64,000 bases of DNA, taken from the NCBI GenBank assembly GCA_030704615.1, contig CM060732.1, positions 7,316,001 through 7,380,000 of the forward strand, written 5' to 3'. Shown here in pieces: positions 54,382 to 64,000 of this stretch. Position 1 is the first letter of the stretch, and the number at the start of each line of letters is the position of its first letter. The position numbers and the translations under genes are program-made. A model generated the notes under the pieces. That model searched no databases and had not been told where the DNA came from. It saw only the letters and a program-made list of their open reading frames with translations. Source of the stretch: Takakia lepidozioides. Lineage: Eukaryota; Streptophyta; Takakiopsida; Takakiales; Takakiaceae.

Positions 54382-55211
54382 TGTCGAGCGGCTTTTACTC
54401 ACCCATCCCTTCGCTATCCGAGGTGGAAACTCCAAGATAGAAGAGTTGGATATCTCTAAGCACTCAGCCCGCTCAGAACAATCAGTCATGTCCTGCAGCT
54501 ACTGAATCATGGTTGTGCTTCCTATTTGTATTCCTTCCTGCCTTCATGTTATCAATTTACCTTACCGTGTATATTGAAGCTTTAGATTGCTTCAGTATCT
54601 ACTAAGTTCCAGTTAATCATGCATTCATTCCACAGCTTCTCTCGTGTCTCTCTACACAGTATGTTTGTATCGATTCAGTATCGGATTAAGATTAATTATG
54701 TATCATGCCTATGCCATGGTGTCTCTATTCTATCCTACTGTATATTTCTACAGCTTGCATGAACTAAGCCTCCTTCAAGTCATCATCTCCTCCTCACTAT
54801 TTCCCGCTCTCCGTTACGTTTCTTCCTTCCTTCCCCCAGTCACCCACTCTAGAAGTGATCCCCTTCCCGTTGCCGCTCTCCTAACTACCCGCAAGCTGTT
54901 CTAACCACCTAACTAACTAACCGTCACCCCTGAAGTAACACGTTCCCTCTGCAGATGTCATTCCCTCACAGTCGTTCCCTGTCAATGATAACTGTTCCCC
55001 ATGTACTGTGACAGGTTGTGTCAAGCTGTGCCGAGCTGTGACTGGCTGTGTCGGGCTGTGACTGGCTGTGCGAAGCTGTGTCGGGCTATGTAACCCCCCT
55101 AAAGCCTACTGCTGCCACCCCTAAGACTCATGTTGGTCTCAGTCTGCGCAAAAATTAAGGGTACCCTATAAAACCCGTAAAAGCGTCTAAGTCCCAAGCA
55201 GCCCTCTAACA
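54382..55211 (-). repeat. 5' LTR of element 3 (830 bp)
   Basis: TG...CA ends; aligns with 26687-27535. The TATA box position reads TAGAAATATA here, against TATAAATATA in the 3' LTR, so the 5' copy may be a weaker promoter. Confidence 0.9.
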
Positions 55212-55735
55212 GGGACATGAAGCCTGGAAATACTTACACTATTCCAAAGTTATTGGCACACAGCTATACGGACAAAGAATTCAGGGAGTACACTCATTTT
55301 GCTTGCAAGCGATTGATGCAAGTAGTATAGTTTAAGCTTCTGAACATGGTGGGCCAACACTGTATGCCATGCAGGATTTCTGAGACACCCAAGAAGATCA
55401 GACCACTGAAAAGCCGCCGGGGTGAAGATTATTCTGATACTACTGGTTCAGTGGAGGGCGATTTTGACATGGCTGAGGAAATATGAATTAGCATTTGCGG
55501 ACAAAAGACGACGGGGATCTCATATACCACAACATTTACCTCTTTCTCAAACTAACGCAGGGTTGGCAGTTCCAGCTAGTCGACACTTATCTCCATCAGC
55601 CAGTGACAGGGTTCGGGCTCACACACAGAGCCCTCCAAAGGACTCTCACCGACAGAAAGGTGCTCGTTCACAAAGGTTTGCTGATCCTAAACAGTAAACC
55701 ATGAGGACACGGCTTTTTTAGAGGGGGAGGGGTAA
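55212..55735 (+). pseudogene. Element 4 post-integrase ORF, right piece, and PPT
   Basis: Begins with GGGAC (55212-55216, target duplication). It resumes HEAWKYLHYSKVIGT from the left piece at 26686 and ends near 55697 with RVRAHTQSPPKDSHRQKGAR-like text, the RS tail. Several stops. The purine tract GAGGGGGAGGGGTAA (55721-55735) borders the LTR. Confidence 0.8.
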
Positions 55736-56377
55736 TGTTAGATGGTTGTCTGACACTTAGACAGTGTTACGGGTTCTGTGGGGTACACTTAGACAGTTTA
55801 TGGGTTCTGTGGGGTGCCCTTAATTTTTGCGTAGACTTACGATGGTAGACCTAGACCAACATAGGCTTAGGGGGTGGTACACAAGGTTGTACAGTCAGTC
55901 ACAGCCATACACAGTCTTACACAGCCGACACAGCCTTACAGAGTCTGTCACAGTCAATCACAGCCTATCACAGTTAGTCACAGTCTATCACAACCCGACA
56001 CAACACGACACAGCACGACACAGGCCGACATAGCTTTACACAGCGAATCACAGCTCGGCACAGTCACAGCCCGATATAGCTTGGCACAGCCCGTCACAGC
56101 GTACATAGGGAACGTTTATCATTGGCAAAGAACGACTGTGTGGGAACGACATCTGCAGAGGGAACGTACTTGTTTCTTGGGTGACAGCTAGTTAGTTAGG
56201 CGGTAAGAACAGCTTGCAGATAAATTAAGCAGAGCAGCGACATGGAGGACACTTCACGGAGAGCACTTCTTGGTCATTCACGAGAGGAGATCAGGCGGAG
56301 AGCAGGAACGGGAGCAAAGATGGAGAGCATGGTGAAGGAGGAGAGATGATCGGTAGATGCTTAATACAAAGGTTAGC
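55736..56377 (+). repeat. 3' LTR of element 4, truncated by E
   Basis: Starts TGTTAGATGG and contains GGTACACTTAGACAG, a long CACAGC-type tandem array (55880-56100) and AGCAGAGCAGCGAC..., in the order of the sense LTR of element 3 but clearly more diverged. It stops at about 56377 where transposon E begins, before the TATA region. The duplication TTAGACAGTGTTA...CTTAGACAGTTTA at 55755-55800 is an internal tandem copy. Confidence 0.8.
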
Positions 56378-56589
56378 TATTTCATGAGCATGAGCGGCAT
56401 GAGCGGAGTAGCAAGACAATCGGTTTTCATGAGCAGAAATACAAATTTCGAAAATAAAAAACATTATAAAATATTAATTTAATGCAATGTGTCAGAAAAA
56501 ACAAATATATTATTCGGCACCTTGAAGGGAAAATTGTAGTTTTGAGAGTTGTGCTCATGATATTTCGTCTTCCGCTCATGCCAATTCCT

Positions 56590-56998
56590 AGTGACATGTG
56601 CAAAAATGGCGCCGAATTTCGTGCTAATAGGGTCCGTAACCGGAAAAAACCGCGACGTATTTCGCGGTAATAGGTCTCTCTGGCGAAAAATGGTGCCGAA
56701 TTCCGCGGCTATAGGTCCCCTCATGACAGGTGTGTAAGCCCAAAATTTGGAAATGTGGCGCTGAATTTCGGTACATGGTGCCGGGGATTGCACAGATGTT
56801 GGGCAGTTCTGGGCCATGTAACTGGAAATTCGGCGCCATTTTTCCAGACATCGTTCCCGTGCATGTTCGGACTTAGCCAGTTTTCGGCCCAAAATAGGGA
56901 AATTCGGCGCCATTTTTCCAGACACAGGGGTACCAGTGCATGTTGGGACTTAGCCAGTTTTCGGCCCAAAATAGAGAAATTCGGCGCCATTTTTCTAG
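56590..56998. repeat. Subterminal GGCGCC repeats of E
   Basis: ATGGCGCCGAATTTC at 56606-56620, TGGTGCCGAATTCCGCGG near 56692, then two 74-77-bp units ending in AAATTCGGCGCCATTTTTCC (near 56829 and 56905) and a third near 56980. Corresponds to 38872-39150 in D, and extends further outwards like C. Confidence 0.85.
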
Positions 56999-57153
56999 AA
57001 ATGGCCCCACAACTGCTTCTGTTGGATCTCAATTTGAATGGAATATTGCCTCATTCCAGGAGTTTTGGGGTGCATTTCATTACACTACAAAAAAAAGTCT
57101 GATACATGAAAATGCAATTGAAAATATCCATATGGAGGATTCCCTTTGCCCCA

Positions 57154-58550
57154 TCAATGATTTTTGGAATCCCTAAGGAGGACTTTGTGCAGCTCGTTCA
57201 CGCTCAATGCCGGTGCATGAATAAAGTCATCAATAGTCACGTTCATCCTCAACCTCTTCAGGTAAATGTAATACAGATGCTTGCACGGATAATACTTTGA
57301 ACCCTTCTTTGCTTCCATCAACGAGAAGTCCGTACAATTGCAAGTCGGCTCCACTCCAATCGTAATTGTGTATACATCGTCGCGTACAGCCGAGCCGGCC
57401 GTTGCCATCCGATAAACACGCCCAAGGCCGGGTGGAGGTACGTCCACGGAGCTCTGAATAGTGCAAGTCATCCCAAGAGCATTGGCAATCCGAGTCTCAT
57501 TCAACTTGTTGGGAGGGTGTCGTCTCTTCACTCTTCCGAATATGTGCAGAATTGTCCAATCCGTCTCTACTGGACCGAGCAGTCTGCAATGGCTGGGTCT
57601 GAGGAACTGGAAATGCGTGGGCTGGGACGTCTGTGCGTTGCACCATTCGAAATTCTGCTGCAAATAGAGCATCCGCCTCATTCTGAGAGAGGTTGCAACC
57701 CGGTGCAACAGGCCAGACGCCCGGAGGCTCCGGCATTCCCTGAATCCCGTACTTGGGCTTGCCAAATACACAGGTCATTATGTCGTGCCTACAGAACCAA
57801 AACGTCTGCGTTGTGGTGTGAGCAAATGTGGGAGTCAAAAATCTACCACTGAAACAAGGTGCAGGTACAGCACCGTGTGGGTTCCTCCGAATCATCTCAC
57901 CACAGTGTGCTCTCGTATCCACCCGGATGGCGCAACACTTCCCTCGAAACGCCGGCATTGTCCTTGCAATTCTCCACTGTGACTCCGACACTCTTGTCTC
58001 CACAATGGGAATGTTGTACTGCTTTACTACAGGTGGCTCGTTATGTTGCCCGGGCACGTGCCCTGTGCTCAAAGGAGATGGCGATCTTGAACGTGCAGGA
58101 CTTGCGGTGCTCGACGAGACCTCCTCGGGCAACATCACAGGACCACGAGGGAGCGTGCGAATATTCTTGAATCCTCTTCCCCGCCAGGTGCCTCGTCAAG
58201 TCTTCGTCTCACTGGACGGGTATGAACATCTCCTTCCAAATGTTGGCCTCTTCGAAGCAATGGCGTGTCCTGAAGGCCCTCTCGCAAGGCCGCGGCCCAC
58301 TTCCGAGGATTCTTCGATCTGAAGGTAGTCCGCATCAGCATTTCTTGCCTGTCCGGCCCCAAGCCCCACTGTTTCCCTTTCAAGAACTCGTTGTACCTGC
58401 ATTGCTGCATAATTGACCTCACAATGTTCTCCGTTGTGGCAGTGAGGATGTCCACCAGATGCGCCGCAGAGGAGGCACGCCAGGAAGAATGCACTGATTT
58501 GGCCATGTTTGTCGTGGGCATGTCGGTGTCGGAGTCGAGTCACATTTCCT
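57154..58550 (-). pseudogene. Transposase 3' part with SWIM finger (E)
   Basis: Sense: MPTTNMAKSVHSSWRASSAA (58521), ILTATTENIVRSIMQQCRYN, FLKGKQWGLGP, through to FGKPKYGIQGMPEPPGVWPV and the SWIM finger CNC...PCKHLYYIYLKRL, with stop at 57154. It retains the bases that D lost near 40570 and CGA at the D stop. It has its own lesion: about 11 bp missing near 57540 (NSAH then IRKSEE instead of PTMRF.RVKRRH). Confidence 0.75.
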
Positions 58551-58670
58551 GCACAAGCACATGTTGAGGTTACAAGCAAGTTACAAATAATGCCAAGAAT
58601 AATATTCAACGGGACGCAAATTCATGCAACTCACCTCCTGCATATAGTCGCCGAACTGGAGGAAACGATA

Positions 58671-59889
58671 ATGCCATCATGCTAGCCAACTGACCATTGC
58701 TCCCTCGTCTGATTTCCTTACAGCACCTGACGATGTCCACCAAGCCCGTATACATGCAAACTGTGTCTCTGCATCATCCAAGGTGGGAACGCGCTTCCAC
58801 GCAAGGCACATGGAACGGTGCTCCTCTCTGAAATCTGGCGCCACGAGCCTGGTTGTGTACTGCGAAAGGCTCTGCAGAAAATGGAACCCACAAGATCTCT
58901 CCTTGCCTTCCATGGGAACATTGGGGTCTTGCCCGTACACCCTTCGGATGGCAGCCCAATTTGCTTGTGCGTTGTCCGCCATGAAACCACGGAAATTAGG
59001 AGGGGGCAATCCCGCCTTGGCCATCTATTCGTTTATTCCCTGCCAAAGAAACATCTCCGATTGTGTGTCCTCTCTTTTCATCTCACAAATAGCAATTGTC
59101 ATTAACATCCTGCATTGGGTGTCGTAGACATGTGCACCCATTGTCATCCACCAGTGATTTGTAATTCGCTTGATATGGTCGAACATGACCCAACTGTTTG
59201 ACAAGTCCCCACTCGTCATCCTGTCGACCAGTTCGACGCCGCTGCCAGGTCCACACGTGGACATTTTGAATATGAAACAACGATCTGCCTCAGTCCCTTG
59301 TCCTGGAAACCTACTTCCATGAATGTAGTCATATTCACATCGTCGCTTCACCTCCAGAATGTAGTGCATATCCGAGCCACGCCCAATTTTCTGTTTGCAT
59401 GAGACAATGTGGTTTCGGACATTCGGTGAACAGACGTGGGAAACCGACTCCAGCAATGCCTCCATTTCCTTGTCATCGAGAGGAACTCTATCGGAGCCGT
59501 CTTCCGACATAATTCTGACCAATGCCATCTTATGGGCGGCTTGGAGCTGTATCTGTTTGGGTTTGGCACCCGGTCTCAACTTAACCTCCTCCTGAACGAG
59601 CTGCTCTGCCTCGTGGGCAGCCTCCCGCGAGTTCCCCCTCGCCAATTTGTGACAATGGGAACCAACGTGTATGCAAGCTCGGGTGAGGTCAGGGAAACGG
59701 TGCAACACATAGAACTGCTTGGCATTACAAACAGACATGCAGTGTGGTGGTTCTTTGCAATGCGCACACTTAAATGTGGAATTCGGAACCTTCTCCTGAG
59801 CTCAAAATGGTTGATGAGCTGTGCCTGTCCAATCGGTCTCGTTCCTATGACCTCTGGATTTAAAATGGAAGCAAGTTGGGGAGAAACAC
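58671..59889 (-). pseudogene. Transposase catalytic part in E, truncated
   Basis: Nearly identical to D 40845-42050: CMSVCNAKQFYVLHRFPDLT, VYDTQCRMLMTIAICEMKRE, GFMADNAQANWAAIRRVYG, CGFHFLQSLSQYT. A TAG after SEMFLWQGINE (about 59025) interrupts the DDE domain, and the N-terminal 280 residues are missing beyond 59889. Confidence 0.8.
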
Positions 59890-60313
59890 CTGGCGCGCAA
59901 GCTTGGTCTTCATCTCGGCAGTACTTCCTAGTGAGTATGTCTCGCCTGCATTCCCTTTGTTGCAATCTCTATATTATTTGCAAAGCAAACCATTCCCATT
60001 TGATTTGTTAACATAAGTATACATGTATGTGTGATGCAGTGAAGGGATTGTGCGGACCATCTACGATAGTCTACCCCAAAGTCCTCTTTCATCGTTTTAT
60101 CTACCTTTGTATGCCGAGTCCCAAGCTTTGCATTCAATACATCAACAACGTGATGTAGGTCTTTCCAATGATCTGTTGTTTGACCGAAGAGCAGTTATTG
60201 TTGGACAATCCGTGGGTAGGTTGCGTAGAGTTGAGGCTTTCATGGATGTGTATGCCTCTGAATCACAGGCTTATGACACGGATGATGAAGTATCAGCTGA
60301 TGATGTTATGTAG
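59890..60313 (+). other. Possible exon next to E
   Basis: After the break at 59889 a plus-strand frame ends RRVEAFMDVYASESQAYDTD, DEVSADDVM with stop at 60313. It is preceded by a GATGCAG acceptor-like site at about 60040. 60050-60310 has coding-like composition with an acidic end. No family recognised; could be the 5' exon of the CACTA element downstream or part of a host gene. Confidence 0.25.
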
Positions 60314-61650
60314 GTAATTAGAAATTACATATACAATACATTGTCCTCATTGTCAGTCCGAATTTTTGGTTATTTTTTATTATACATGTATTTCTCTCTA
60401 GTGTAAGGTAAAACAAATGGGGCAAATGACATGGTGTTGAAATCAGATTTCATGTTATCTTCCTGTCATTTGATTTATCTATGTAATAGTTTGTACATAG
60501 ATCTCTACTGCATTTCATAGATCCCTTTACCTGAATGCAAGTTCGACATGCACTTCAACACTATCAAATTTCATCATTAGTAAGATCAACCCTTATGAGT
60601 ATTGTGGCATGTTATGTACACATAGGGTGACTATCTTTATCTCATTAGTGTTTCATTTCATTAGTGTTTCAAGTCTGAATGGGTAGTGTAGTGGTATGAA
60701 CTAGGCTTGATACCCGATAGGTTGTGGGTTCTATCTCTGATGGACATTATGTTTTTGTAAAATAAAAATGTTTCAGAAGATAAATATATAGATACTGCAA
60801 AACCTATGTAACAAGATTAAATGGGTGGTGGTTTGGTAAGGATTATGTTTTTTAAGTTATGAGATTGTGGTTCGATTACCAATCAAAAGTCTTTTTTGTA
60901 AAATTGAATTCCCTTGCGGGCCATCGCCATTTACTACCCAAATGCGCAGGCCGACCATCTCCATCACATTGTCAAGCTCCCTAGCATTCTGAACTTCAAA
61001 CTAGACTCCCACCATTGGAAGAGCCCGTACCTTCACCATTTGTATCTAACAAGGAGCCGTGCCTCGTCACTTTTTAATTTTTCGACCTTTTTTCTCGTGT
61101 TGGAAAGCCATAAAAGCAACATGTTCCTCTCCCATTCCTACACTCACCCATGTGGAAAAATAATACAATGAATATGGAATATTCTATATAGAATATTCTT
61201 ATTCTATCCTTTGATATTTTGACTATGGACCCTAAGATTAGATGAATCACAATTTTATTTTATTTTTTGGGTACCCTTATTTAAGTGTTGTGCATATCAA
61301 ATTGTTCCTATGCATATCTAAAATTTGTATGCACGCATACATTCCTCCATATGCATGCATTTGTGTGCGCATATAGTATAGGCTACCTCATTTGATGCAC
61401 ACACACATTGAAGGTTGTTGTTTGCATTTCGCTTATAATGAAGTGTATGGTTGCAAGGACACATTATAATATATGTCCCTATGTTCATTTGTTCGTATCA
61501 AGACTTTGTCCATCCCTTCCCGGTCTTTTCTCTTGGCACCCCATCCGAAAACAACCCAAGTACATCAGGCGGGAGCCGTGGGCGAGACGCCGCCCCCACG
61601 ATACCGGACGATGATGACGATGACAGTGATAGTGATAGTGACAACAAACA
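60314..61650. other. AT-rich non-coding DNA
   Basis: No gene supported. Contains the tRNA-like modules at 60679-60890. The frame 60914-61171 (IYYPNAQADHLHHIVKLPSI) is open, but no family is recognised. An acidic-ended ORF (61454-61654, DDDDDDSDSDSDNKQ) may be an N-terminal exon of the CACTA transposase. Confidence 0.4.
60679..60890 (+). repeat. Two tRNA-like (SINE-head) modules
   Basis: Module 1: TGGGTAGTGTAGTGGT (A-box-like, 60679) and GTGGGTTCTATCTCTG (B-box-like, about 60724). Module 2: TGGGTGGTGGTTTGGT (60823) and GTGGTTCGATTACC (about 60869). Box spacing of about 45 bp fits tRNA-derived Pol III promoters. They do not fold as functional tRNAs by eye, so they are probably degenerate SINE heads. 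Confidence 0.35.
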
Positions 61651-64000
61651 ATGAGCATGGAATTAACCAGGAGGATGTGTCTCTTAATGCATCATGTGGG
61701 CGCTGATGCATCCCATGAAGAGGGAACCCGGCCAATCCATGATCCTGAAATGGCCCCCTCAAATGACATGGAGAGGGAGGCGAGAACTCCCTTGTACGAA
61801 GGGGCGAAAGTGAGTCGACTTTCAACAATCTTACTTTTGCTCAATCTTCAAATTTGATTTGGCATAAGTAATGTTGGGATGTCTCCCATAATGCAAACTA
61901 TTGCAGACTATATCCTTGCTCCACACTTGAAACCCAAGATGCCACGGTCGCGGAAAGAGGCGCGCGAAGTCTTGGACTCTGTGGGGATGGGCTATAAGAT
62001 TTTTCATGCATGTCCATGTGATAAAACCCTATACTACGGAGAGGATTCGCATCTCACCAAGTGCCCAAAGTGCAAGAAAGACCGATATCGGGATGATGTC
62101 CAAGGGAAAAAAATACCACACAAGGTATAAGCGTCATTCCCCCTCGCATGGAGATTATTAGAGAGTAGTACTCATGCAAGATTTGATTGTGGTTTTGGAA
62201 GGAGTGAGTGAGGAGTGGAAGGAGCGACGTCTGGTTTTGACCCTTCATACCCAAATGAGGGAAATGCTGCATAAAGGGAAAGGCATAAGGGTGTTGTATT
62301 ATGTGTGCTAATGGGATGATTACATGTGGGGAGCGTGGGGTATTTCATCCTAGAAAATGCATTACTTTCCAATCATCCCGCGATTGAGGGCACAGTACCG
62401 AAGCCCCAAATTGGCTAGACTCATGAGATGGCACGCCTCGCATCGGAGCCCCCCGGGAAAGGTGTGCGGGCCACAAGGTTCACAAGCATGGAGGCATATC
62501 GAAGAGATGTGGCCTTGTCTCTTGGAGGACCCACGACATGTCCACCTCGGCTTCTCCTCGGATGGGGTAAACCCATTCTCTGTACAGTCATGTAGTCATT
62601 CCACTTGGCCGGTGACCATGGTGAATTACAACATCCCTCCGTATTTTTCAATTAAAAAAGGCCATATCATGTTGGCTGCCATTGTGCCAGGTGAGTGTAC
62701 TCATTTCATGTTTATTATTGCCTTTGACTTTACATTAAACTTCTGATCTTTGACGCAATTCGGATGCAAGATTGATGAGTGATATAATCATGGAGTAAGA
62801 CGTGTAATTCATTTTGTAGTATAATCTGCATATTGGTGGAGCATTGAAACAATGATGTAAATGTCTCAAAGAGAAAAAAACAAGTGGCAAACATGGACAC
62901 GTACTTGCGACCTCTTGTTGATGAACTTAAAGAGCTATGGAGGGGGGTCCCGGCATTGGATGCTTCACTTGACCCTATGGCCGGACAATCTTTTCAGATG
63001 AGAGGCATCTTGCTTTGGACAATGCATGATTATCCAGGTATATTATGTTCCCCATGAACAACCCGCGTACATTCATTTGTCAATGCCGGATGAGGATGAG
63101 GATTGGGATTGATTGAAGTAGCGGCGACAGTCTTGTGCACCGTAGTGGGGTAGATGGCATTATGGGCCATGCACATGACAACTTTTTGTTTTTGCTAACG
63201 TGGCGGGATGTGTAGTACAAGACTAACTGTTTGCTCGGGGCTAAGCACCAAAGGGTACCATGCTTGCTTGCATTGTGGCGATGATCTTGATGCACATAGC
63301 TCCCGCCATCTTCACAAGATAGTGTATCCCAACTACCGCAAATTTCTTCCTATGAGCCATCGATGGAGAAGAAGAGAGAAACACTTGTTTGATGGCAAAG
63401 AGGAAGTACGTCCCCCCCTATGACACCGTCCGGGCAGTTTTGGGAGGACCAATGGAAGGAAGCCCATGCGGGCACGGACGGTGAAGTGGACGTGCCCGGC
63501 ATGAAATGACTTTCAATCTTCTACGAGTTGCTATATTGGGCGGTACATATTCCACAAAAACACCGTCAATATCCCTAAGCATGCATGTGATATTGCACAT
63601 TTGGTATGCGTTGCATTGTCACTTTCACGTAAAAAAATTTGTGTAAGTCTTTGTGGGTGGGGATATATGTAGGACCTGAAGATTCGCCATCTTCTAGATC
63701 CCATGCATATTGAGAAGAATGTCTGCTCGTCCCTTTTTCGGGTTCTTCATGGCACGCCAGGAGATTCTCTCGGTGTTAGAAAGGAGCTTGAGGAGCAAGG
63801 TCGCATGCGCCATCTATGGGCCGAACAAAATGGTGTGGACCCAAAGGGTGTTGTACGGTGGAAGTATAGGCGCGCACCTTGACAATGGACAAAGGAAGAA
63901 TACAAGAAAGTGATAGCCACCATAAGTGTTGTCCGAACACCAACTGGTTATGGGTCATCCCTCCGTACGAAGTTCAGCGAAGAAGACGGGGTCCATGGTT
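61650..64000 (+). pseudogene. tnp2: CACTA (En/Spm) tnp2 transposase, runs off the window
   Basis: Plus-strand blocks in tnp2 order. TPLYEGAKVSRLSTILLLLN (61785-61850); stop TGA at about 61855; LKPKMPRSRKEAREVLDSVG, YKIFHACPCDKTLYYGED and HLTKCPKCKKDRYRD (to 62123); an intron 62124-62349; MHYFPIIPRLRAQYRSPKLA, MRWHASHR, HLGFSSDGVNPF, WPVTMVNYNIPPYF; an intron from about 62690; MDTYLRPLVDELKELWRGVP, FQMRGILLWTMHDYPG (to 63035); GLSTKGYHACLHCGDD, RKFLPMSHRWRR (63230-63400); a frame change at the C run near 63415; LLDPMHIEKNVCSSLFRVLH (63690-63750) and VIATISVVRTPTGYGSSLRT to the end. It has one internal stop and at least one frame break. Neither CACTA terminus is seen. Confidence 0.85.

Larger units (their letters stand above)
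26687..55211 (-). mobile_element. LTR retrotransposon element 3, complete but nested (Ty3/gypsy, Athila/Tat-like)
   Basis: Minus-strand element with 5' LTR 54382-55211 and 3' LTR 26687-27535, flanked by GGGAC. Order: LTR, PBS, leader ORF, gag, [D], protease, RT, [C], RT, RNase H, integrase, long post-integrase ORF, PPT, LTR. Subtracting C (2.9 kb) and D (12.7 kb) leaves about 13 kb. The order (RT-RH before IN), the VFLDDFSVY RT box, the TGGCGAC PBS, the absence of a chromodomain and an ORF after integrase fit the Athila/Tat group. The coding frames carry several stops and frameshifts. Confidence 0.9.
56378..59889. mobile_element. DNA transposon E, left part (3.5 kb), D subfamily
   Basis: The left end (AAAGGTTAGCTATTTCATGA) and CATGAGC repeats match D. 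The 74-bp subterminal units (56830-56995) and the transposase gene on the minus strand are nearly identical to D. Homology to D ends abruptly at 59889 (D 42050). The rest, with the methyltransferase gene, is missing, so E was truncated by deletion or by the neighbouring sequence. Confidence 0.85.

Noticed and set aside
59890-60313. CACTA 5' terminus at the E break
   Set aside because: No CACTA end or subterminal repeat is visible at 59889; the break may be a plain deletion junction.

Overview
The window is a repeat-rich piece of a nuclear plant-lineage genome made almost entirely of transposable elements inserted into one another; I found no ordinary host gene, rRNA or complete tRNA. The combination of a Ty3/gypsy element with an Athila/Tat-like polymerase and primer-binding site, a CACTA (tnp2) transposase with introns, a LINE with an RNase H, and large SWIM-domain DNA transposons with GT-AG introns points to a streptophyte (charophyte alga such as Chara, or an early land plant). 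That placement is inference from element types only.

Layout. 1-3886: 5' part of a minus-strand LTR element (element 1) that lost gag-pol. 3887 to about 21.9 kb: a decayed minus-strand LINE (endonuclease, RT, chromodomain, RNase H, zinc finger), split by DNA transposon A (10069-17461) and carrying an ORF1 block in inverted orientation (19.2-21.3 kb). About 21.9 kb to 26011: right part of DNA transposon B. 26012-26686 and 55212-56378: the two visible pieces of an older plus-strand LTR element (element 4). It was split at a GGGAC target site by a complete minus-strand LTR element of the same family (element 3, 26687-55211). Element 3 was itself hit by a small DNA transposon C (34583-37445) inside its RT and by a 12.7-kb DNA transposon D (38838-51507) between gag and protease. 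56378-59889: truncated DNA transposon E. 59890-61650: AT-rich DNA with tRNA-like modules. 61650-64000: CACTA tnp2 transposase, running off the window.

The most interesting system is the A-E family of DNA transposons. They share inverted ends built on GCTATTTCATGAGC with many CATGAGC repeats, 8-9 bp target duplications, and a minus/plus pair of genes. One gene is a DDE transposase with a C-terminal SWIM zinc finger. The other is a large multi-exon protein that I read as a ParB-like domain followed by a beta-class (motif IV before motif I) DNA amino-methyltransferase. Between the genes, inside an intron and near the termini lie arrays of palindromes centred on GGCGCC. I noticed this motif in these elements and not in the LTR elements, the LINE or the CACTA element. 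A and B also carry copies of a small, unrecognised protein family with a WRWNCC-WT core.

These parts suggest a transposon that brings its own DNA-modification (or modified-DNA-recognition) factor and a dense set of candidate target sites. All copies here carry lesions: a frameshift at a G14 run, nonsense codons and deletions. Working copies would have to be elsewhere in the genome. Exon boundaries are my own reading of GT-AG sites and frame continuity and are not transcript-supported.
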